Assembly: GCA_036924085.1 (NCBI GenBank)
Contig: JAVGWX010000018.1
Span: forward strand, 20,263,464 to 20,327,463
DNA from: Ariolimax columbianus
Lineage: Eukaryota; Mollusca; Gastropoda; Stylommatophora; Arionidae
Length of the DNA: 64,000 bases
Reading direction: 5' to 3'
Below the pieces are notes generated by a model, which saw nothing but the letters and a program-made list of their open reading frames with translations, had not been told where the DNA came from and did no database searches. Below are positions 28,401 to 37,400 of the stretch, piece by piece (within the stretch, counting starts at the first letter, position 1; each line of letters begins with the position of its first letter). Made by a program: the position numbers and the translations under genes.

Positions 28401-31400
28401 CACAGCAATCCCCAGCACATGCCCTTGTGCAGACATTGCGCTCACCCTCATGAAACAGTTAGATACCTACTCATTGAGTGCAAGGTGCTTGCGAACATGA
28501 TAAAAATATTCTAACAAGCACTGCCGACAATTCCCAATACACTGAGCAGTAAAACAACTGAAGAATACCTGTATCTATATAAGATGGCATTGAACTGCCA
28601 AGAGCAGGCTTGCTCAGCAGTTATTGGATAATAATATGAACCTGAGTATAGAAGAAATAATTTAGGTCTGCCTCCAATACATTTCTATTCTGCATACATT
28701 TTGTTTTGTTTTATCTTGAACTTAACATGATTTCAAACTTCTGTGTATGCCCTAATTTTGATTTTAATAGGTGTTGAATTTTTATCAGGATATGTCTGGA
28801 AAGAAGAAAGGTGAGAAAAAAGGTCAGAGGAGTAAGAAAGCCAACAAGAATAAAGCAGGAGCTAGAAAAAACAACCGTAAGACCAATCTGCCTCAAGGAA
28901 CTAATGATTTAACAGCCAAGTTATATAATCATATGGAAAAGCATAAAGAGGTACGTTTTGTATATTATTTTGCATAGCTTATTAATGAAAGCAATATGTA
29001 ATTAAACATATTTTAACAGAGGAGGACAGGTATTAAGTTTACATCTCTTTTTACAAGTTTTATTATATATTCTGTAATATCATCAAGTGTCGTGCCACCT
29101 GATATTGATTACCCAAATTCTACGACAGTCATTCGTCCAGTGAACACGTCAGATGCTATTTTCTTTCCCACCAAGTTTTTTTAAATTTTTTATAACAACA
29201 TTCCCGATCTTCTGTCTGCCTACATATCCATGACCCTCTATCTTTCCCATTTTCATGAGGTTTTCTATATGTGTATCCATTGTACCATGATCATCTTCTA
29301 TATATTTGAGTTAACAGTGATCTTTTGATTATGTCATGTGAATTTTGGTGTTAACCGTCAATTCCATTACGCTACCTTTCTTCTATGTCTCAGTCTGAAT
29401 CAGGCGTGTGTTGAATATACATAAGCTGTCCGGATGCATTATTATTAATCTAATCAAATAATAGATCATTTCTCAGGTCATTGATGTCTGATTTTCATGT
29501 AGAAAATGTAACAAGTTTGAAAGATCACTATCTTGGTAAATACAGGCCTATCAGAAACAACTTTATATTAAACGGAAGCTGCACATACATAGATCATCAG
29601 CAATCTTGTAGGTGACATTTAAACCTGAAAATCCGCATACTAAATGGCAGAGCACAATACACGTGTTAGAAGTTGGTGTCAGCTGAATCAGGCAAAAATG
29701 TAGCGGGTTAATCAGAACCATGGAGGGCAGAGAAGAAGATGGAGACCAGGAGATGAGAATATCAAGATGGCTGATATCTGATTAACCAATCTTTAAAAAA
29801 GAAAATGACCTAAAACAGAAATCAGTGAGAGTGACTGTTGCAGTCATCTGTCATTATAGACTGACAAGAAAAATTTGACTTTGACATTCGTCCTGTAAAG
29901 GACAGCATGACATTGTGTTGTAATTGACATCGAGGTTGCGATATCAGCGCCTCTCATCCCAACACATTTGGTTTCAATTGGTTTTATTTTAGTATTTGGT
30001 TTGTTTTCCCAATATAATCCCTATTCTCTTAGCCAAACTACACTAGCTCAGCCTGTTTCCAGGGTGATCGCTTGGAGGCGGAATAGGCTCTTGGTCAGCT
30101 CTGGTTCACTGACTCATACAAACAGGCATCTATGATTCGCTGGTTGCTGTCACTTGACTGCATCTTTGGCCCCAAAAAGTTCAATGATATGATGTGTGTG
30201 GCATATCTTGAATTGTACTTTTATTTCAGGTGCTAATAAGTAATTGTAATAGTTGCCTGTCACAAATAAAGATGGCAGCAGCATTAGACTTGTGCTGCTC
30301 AATGTGATCTCACATGACTAAAGTTCAATCCTGGCATGGCAGACTCTGCCTTACTTGGGGCACACATGTGAGAAGTGGACTGTGGAACAGTTCTGTGCAA
30401 GCATCTCCCAGGATGGGACATCAATACTGAAACTTTTGAAGGAACTTTTTTAAGGAGTGAATCTGGCATTTGTTATGTCCCACTGATGAGCGTCTGCCTG
30501 TTCTGAGCTCACCGTACAGCAATTGCTTGGGGAGGCAGTCATGTAAACAATACGTCCTTTCCATCTTATCTGGGGAGGAAGACTAACATCTGTTCGGGCA
30601 AAATATACTGATCAGGCATTTTAGTCAGGTTCAGGCAAAACATACTGGATCAGACCATCACCTTGGCTTCCTCGTAGCCCTTGCTGGAAACGGGCTGTTT
30701 TCATGGCAGCCTGGCTAACAAGGTGAGGGATCGACGTCATTCCCGAAGTAGTGAGGACACGCATATTAAGCACAACCACCTGGAGGACCCCAGTCCACCT
30801 TCATCAGCACGCTCGTGATATGATGAAAGCTACGACAATCCGCCACTTAACATCCTTTTCAGGGCGCACAAAAGAGTAATCCTACTCATTGTGGACATTC
30901 AACATTTTATCTAGTCTTTTCTCAGAAGCATATGAATGCTCATCATGTTTGACTGGTAAAGAATTTGTGAGTTAGGTACTCTATTCTACCACCTGATCCT
31001 GAGCAGTCTTCACAGACATCTGATGTGGAAACGATTTAGCTGTCTGGCGTGTCTGATAAAATGTGTCATCCTACCACCAAATTCTCCATTCTTTTTTCCC
31101 CAGGTATTCTTTGTTATTCGTCTGCACAACCAGCAAATTGCTGCTTCTCTCCCTCCGATCACTGAACCAGACCCTGCCATGAACTGTGACTTGATGGATG
31201 GACGTGACGCTTTTCTTACGTCTGCCAGAGAAAAGCACTACGAGTTCTCTTCATTACGCCGAGCCAAACTTTCATCAATAGCTCTGCTGTATGAGTTGCA
31301 TAACCAAGGGAAAGATGCTTTTGTCTACACTTGTAACAGTTGTAAATCTGCAGTGGAGACTAGATACCATTGCAACGTTTGTGATGTAAGTTTCGAAGAA

Positions 31401-34400
31401 CAAAACTTTTTCTTTGATCTTTTTACACCTCTTTCTCATCCAAAATCCTCTCTCTTGTCTTTCACGCAATTTTTTCTCTCTCTCTCTCTCACCCATTTCT
31501 CTCTTATCTTTTCTCTCTCCTTTTCTTTCTCTGTATTTCGCCTTTCCATTTTTCTTAAATTGCCAAGTAACTGAAGTCATAGCTGCTCAAGTGTACTAAG
31601 TGTTTTTCTTGTCATGACAAAGTCAATGCCATGTGGAACAGCTCTAGTTCATATTGTTGATGCAGGAGATGGTGTGGTTAAGTGGCACGGCTCACAAACC
31701 GAAGGTGCTGTGTTCGATCCCCATCACAGCACCGGCCGTTACCCCGGGAAGCAAACCATTAGAAAATGCAGGAGCAAGCAGACCCTTACATAAAATGCAT
31801 GCTGAAGTCGGATGCACTGGGCCGACAGGTGCAAAATAAAAACCACTGCAGCGCCTTGGGGATTAGAGAAATAAGGCAGACGAAAAAAAAAATATATATA
31901 TAGTTCATGCTGTTACAATTTCTTTGAGCTCTTTCCATGTGAAATGTTCTATGTCTGTGGTGTATTTGAGTCCTTCCATTTTGCTTCACTATAAAACCAT
32001 GGAACCATAACTGCAGTTGACCGTCTTACAGAAAGCCTGCACTGTCTCATTTTACAGGGTGAAGATACTAGTCCCAACCACAACTGCAGTTGACCTTCTT
32101 ACAGAAAGCCTGCACCGTCTCATTTACTTGCTCCGTCAGTTGTGGTTTCTGTAATATTTAGTTTTACATGATGAGGATGCTAGTTCCAACCACAACTGCA
32201 GTTGACCTTCGTACAGAAAGCCTGCACTGTCCCATTTACTTACTCCGTCAGTTGTGGTTTCTGTAATATTTAGTTTTACATGTTGAGGATGCTAGTCCCA
32301 ACCACAACTCTTCTCAGTCATTTTTTATGACATGCATTGTAGGATGCAGTGAGCATATTCTGTTGTGCCTGAATTCATTTATTTGTTTATCACAAGATTT
32401 GTATCGTAATCAAAATAGTTCAGTTCAGGTGCCATCAAAAGGTAAACTGTGATGGATCATAGGCGCCCTCTATCTCTTGCCTTGATGGTGCATTTTGCAA
32501 GGCCTTTCTTTCCCTGCCTTTCTTCTGCGTTTGTTCTCAATCTCATGCCACCCAAGTCCTGAATAGGGCTTTGCAAGTAGCAGGATGTAGTCCGGAGAAC
32601 GGAATGTGTTGTGTCGCTAGTTTACAGCTTTGCTGCGATATTTGCACCTTTTGGTCCCACATCCATCTTCTGCAGTTTTCCCTGTCCATCTGTTAATGTT
32701 ACTCTTCCATTTGTAGTGCTGTTTACCTCTCATGTTTGCTCTCCACATTTCCTTTCAACATTGTTTTTGAACAAAGTGTTTTGATGTGACCAAAATATCT
32801 TAACTGTCTGACTGTGATTTCAGTCATCAGTTCTCATTGGAAACGCCTAATTTTGCTCATCAAATGGCTTTGCACCTCAAATTTTTCCTGATTTCAGTTA
32901 TCAGTTCTCGTTGCATCTCAAATTTATTCTAATTTTGCTTATGAGTTCTCATTGCACCCCTAATTTTGTTTATCATCTATCATTTCACCCCTAATTTCAG
33001 TCATCAGTTCCCGTTGCACCTCTAATTTCGCTCATGAGTTCTCATTGCACTCCTAATTTTGTTTATCATCTATCATTTCACCCCTAATTTCAGTCATCAG
33101 TTCCCGTTGCACCTCTAATTTTGCTTATGAGTTCTCATTGCACCCCTAATTTTGTTTATCGTCTATCATTTCACCCCTAATTTCAGTCATCAGTTCCCGT
33201 TGCACCTCTAATTTCGCTCATGAGTTCTCATTGCACTCCTAATTTCTCCAAGACTTTCCTAATTTCCATTTCTTTCCACAAGATATGTACCATTTTTCTA
33301 TATATCCACGTTTTTTTTTTGTTTTTTTTTTTGCGTTCGCCTATTTCTCTATTCCCCAAGGCGGTGTGTGTTGCACTGTGTTTTTTATATCCGACTTCAA
33401 CATGCATTTTATGTAAGGGTCTGCTTCCTTCTGCATTTTCTAAGGGTTTGCTTCCCCGGGGTAACGGCCGGTGCTGTGATGGGGATCGAACCCAGCACCT
33501 TTGGGTTGTGAGCCGTGTCACTTAACCACTAGGCCACGCCGTCCCCATATCCACGTTTGAACTGTACAAGTTGAAAACAGATCCAAGAAAAGACAAAACC
33601 GATCCAAATGGATACAGGCCTATCAGCCTACTGAGTTGTGTCGGCAAACTGTTGGAACGTATGATAAACACCAGACTGATGTGGCATCTGGAAGAAAAAC
33701 GGATACTAATTCCACAGCAAGCAGGCTTTAGACAGCACAGATCCACTGAGGACCAGGTCATCCTCATAGACCAGGAAATAGAAGATGCCTACCAGGAGCA
33801 AAAGCATACAGTAGCGGTTTGGGTGGACCTGGAAAAGGCATTTGACAAAGTCTGGAAAGATGGACTTAGAGTCAAGCTAAGAAGAAGTGAAGTTTGTGGG
33901 CAAATGTACAAGTGGATCAACCACTACCTCAAAAACAGAATGGCCAGAGTCCAAGTACAAGGGCAGATAAGCAAAAAGGTGACACTTGAGCAGGGAGTAC
34001 CCCAAGGGGAAGTACTGTCACCCACACTCTTCCTGGTGTATATAAATGACATTACAGAGAATATACCAAGAAGAGTTCATAGCTCAATGTTTGCAGACGA
34101 TCTGGCTATGTGGACCTCTGAAAAGAATCTCACCATAGCAAGAAATCGGATGCAGCAGGCCCTAACATCGCTGGAAGAGTGGGCGAACTCATGGCTGGTC
34201 AACATAAACGAGGACAAAACCACATGTACAATATTCTCGCTATCAATCAAACCCCAAAACACCAAATTAAGTCTAAACGGCTAATACCTTCAGCCAAACG
34301 ACAACCCAAACTATCTGGGAGTCACATTTGATCGGCGCATGACATAGAAAAGTCAGATCGAGAGAAACCGAATGAGAGCCAGAGAAAGAATGGCAATCAT

Positions 34401-37400
34401 GAGGAAACTTGCTGGCACAAGCTGGGGAGCAGACGAAAGCATACTAAAGAAACTGTACACTGGAAGAGTGAGACCAGTTCTCGAGTATGGCATTGCGGCA
34501 TGGACAACAGCAGCAAAGGCGAACTTCGATAAAGTTAGCAAACTCCAAAACCAAGCCATGAGAGTTATAACAGGAGGCATGAAGTCAACGCCAATTGTAG
34601 AACTTGAAAAGATTACAAAACTGCAATCCATGGCCGACAGAAGAGACTGCAGAGCCCAGCTGCAATCAGAGAAACTCCGAAGACTGACAGACCACCCAAT
34701 GCACCAGAGACTAAACAATTTAGGAAATGGGAAGCTAAAGCGAAGAAACTTTGCAGAAATAGCCAAAGCAAAGATGCACGAAGACCCCATGAACGCAATA
34801 ACCACACCAAAGCCCATCCCTACTGTATGAAAACCTACCTGGAGGCAGCATATATTTCCAGAGGTGGTAGAAATTATACCAGGTATTAGAAACAAAAACT
34901 GCCAGTCTGAAAAAGAAAGAAGAGATACAACCCTGAGTTTCATTACGGAAAACTACCCAAGCATGGACTGGACCCATGCATACACCGACGGTTCCATAAC
35001 AAATACAACACAGAACGGAGGGGCAGGAGCATTCCTGAGCCTACCAAATGGCAGAAAAATAACACTGTCATTCGCTACTGGAAAATACACAAGCAATTTC
35101 AGAGCAGAGGCACTGAGGGAGGCAGTGGAAGAAATGGTGACAGGTAAAAGGAATGAAAGCCACATACTCCTGCTTACAGATGCACTGGCCATAGTCACAG
35201 CACTGAAAAGCCAGAAAAATACTGAACTTAATGAATTAAGAGCAGTACTCTGTCAACTATGCCAGCAGGCCGCACCAAAAAGAGTAGTGGTGCAGTGGAT
35301 TCCATCTCACTGCAACATCCAAGGCAACGAGGAGGCAGACAGACTGGCAAAAGAAGGTGCAAAACTACCACAACCAGATACTAGTATGACGTACGAAGAG
35401 TCAAAACGGCTTATTAGAGCCAGATACATGACCAAATGGGAAATCGAACATACTGGTTACACCAAAAACGATGCCTATTACCAGCTGAACCGAAGAGAGC
35501 AGGTCGTTGTCTTCAGACTTCGCACTGGCCACAATAGACTCAGGTACCACCTGTTCAACAAATTGAAGATAGATGGTACCGACAAATGCTCGTGTGGTAC
35601 CGGCAAAATGACCGCTGAGCATTTGCTGCAAAACTGCCCGACATACGAGGATCAGAGAGAGCAGATGTAGCCATCACCAGTGGCAACACTAGACAAGCTC
35701 TATGGCAGTGTCGACAGCCTCAGGATGACCGCTGCTTTTTTCGAAAAAATAATGGTTACTGTCTGACTGCGTACAAAGAAAAAGAAGAAGAAGAAGAAAA
35801 CAGATCCAGCCATCCCTATTCTCTTCTTGATTTCCACTTCGCATCTTCTTTTTTTCCAATATTATATTTCCAATTCGGAAACACTCTTGGCCTGTTTTCA
35901 TATTTGATTGCCTGCCTATTTATATCTCTAGAGTAGATACTGAATCCACTTTTCTGATTATCTTAGTTTGTTTTTTCCTTAGTGTTAATGTCTAAAACAT
36001 ATATATACCTGACATTTGTTCTTAACTTTAATTATTTCTTGTAAATCATGTTCATCAGAACTGTGTCATCAACATACCTGAGATAATTTATTGACACCAA
36101 TTAGTCCTGTGCTGCTCCTTATTAAATGACATGTTTATATTTTGTCTATATATTGTTAATTATGACTTGACTTGACATTTCCTCTCTTACCATAGTATGT
36201 TGTTCTTATTTTATTCTTGTGGGATATAATTTCTGTAGAAATGGGTAGCTGACCCAATTCACAACCCTCCTTAATCTGACTTGACTTGGTAGCTCCTCTT
36301 CTACCATATGGTGTAAAGGTCTTCTTTTCTTGTTCTTGTGGATTAGTTTCTGTAAGAACCGAATAGCTGACCATTCAAAACCCTTAGACCCATCTTGTGA
36401 CATGCTTGACAATTTGCAGTGTTACTACTATTAATTGCTTTCCTTTCAGGCCCCGGTAATACATGGACATAACTTTTATTATGGATAATTTAAATCATGT
36501 TATACATATGAACCTCCTTGCAGAGTTGTTAGTACACAAGTCATTCACCTGGTTGTCTATGCATTTGATTGTAACATTATACAAAGACCTTTACACCACC
36601 TTAGTGGAAGAGGAGTGACTAAGTAAAGTGAAGAATTGTTTAGAAGTGGATGTTTTATGTTAGGAGTGGATGGTTTGTTTATGTTAGGAGTGGATGTTTT
36701 ATGTTAGGATTGGATGGTTTGTTTATGTTAGGAGTGGATGTTTTATGTTAGGAATGGATGGTTTGTTTATGTTAGGAGTGGATGGTTTGTTTATGTTACG
36801 AGTGGATGTTTTATGTTAGGAATAGATGGTTTGTTTATGTTAGGAGAGGATGGTTTGTTTATGTCAGGAGTGGATGGTTTGTTTATGTTAGGAGTGGATG
36901 GTTTATTTATTGTAGAAGCTAATGTTCTATTTATAACATTACAGGACTTTGACCTTTGCATACCCTGCTACAAGAAGGAAAGCCATCAGCATGAGATGAC
37001 CAAGCTTGGGCTTGGTCTGGATGTCATTGCTAGCTCAGGCAAAGAAGAAAACCCACAAGAATCTCGCCGCAAGTCCATCCAGCGCTGCATCACATCCCTG
37101 GTGCATGCTTGCCAGTGCAAGAATGCAAACTGCCGTATCAATGCATGCCACAAGATGAAGCGTGTTGTATCTCACACCTTAGGCTGCAGGCGCAAAGCCA
37201 ACAACAGCTGCCCAATTTGCAAGCAAATGATTGCTCTGTGCTGCTATCATGCCAAACATTGCACAGAAAACAAATGCCCCGTGCCATTCTGTCCGCAGCT
37301 GAAACATAAGCTAAGACAGAAGCAGTTGCTTACCAACCTTCATCAAGCACAAATGCTTCGCCGTCGTGTAGCAATAATGACAAACAATGCTAACAATGCT

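Larger units (their letters stand above)
33586..35795 (+). mobile_element. LINE-AAG, 2.2-kb copy with RT and RNase H
   Basis: This 5'-truncated LINE is bounded by GAAAACAGATCCA (33573-33585 and 35796-35808) and ends in an (AAG)n tail. One reading frame runs from the start to past 35670. It contains RT motifs ([50 protein letters not shown]), RNase H with all acidic residues ([25 protein letters not shown]) and a C-terminal Cys/His motif ([17 protein letters not shown]). Stops are at 34282 (TAA), 34348 (TAG), 34828 (TGA) and 35668 (TAG), with no frameshift. It was copied into intron 13 of CBP in the gene's own direction. I/Jockey-like by domain order. Confidence 0.95.

Noticed and set aside
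36738..36944. ATG at 36738 as the start of a separate protein reading into TAZ2
   Set aside because: The segment is a minisatellite, and the exon at 36945 joins in phase to the upstream ZZ-coding exon. Kept only as a finding about possible intron retention.
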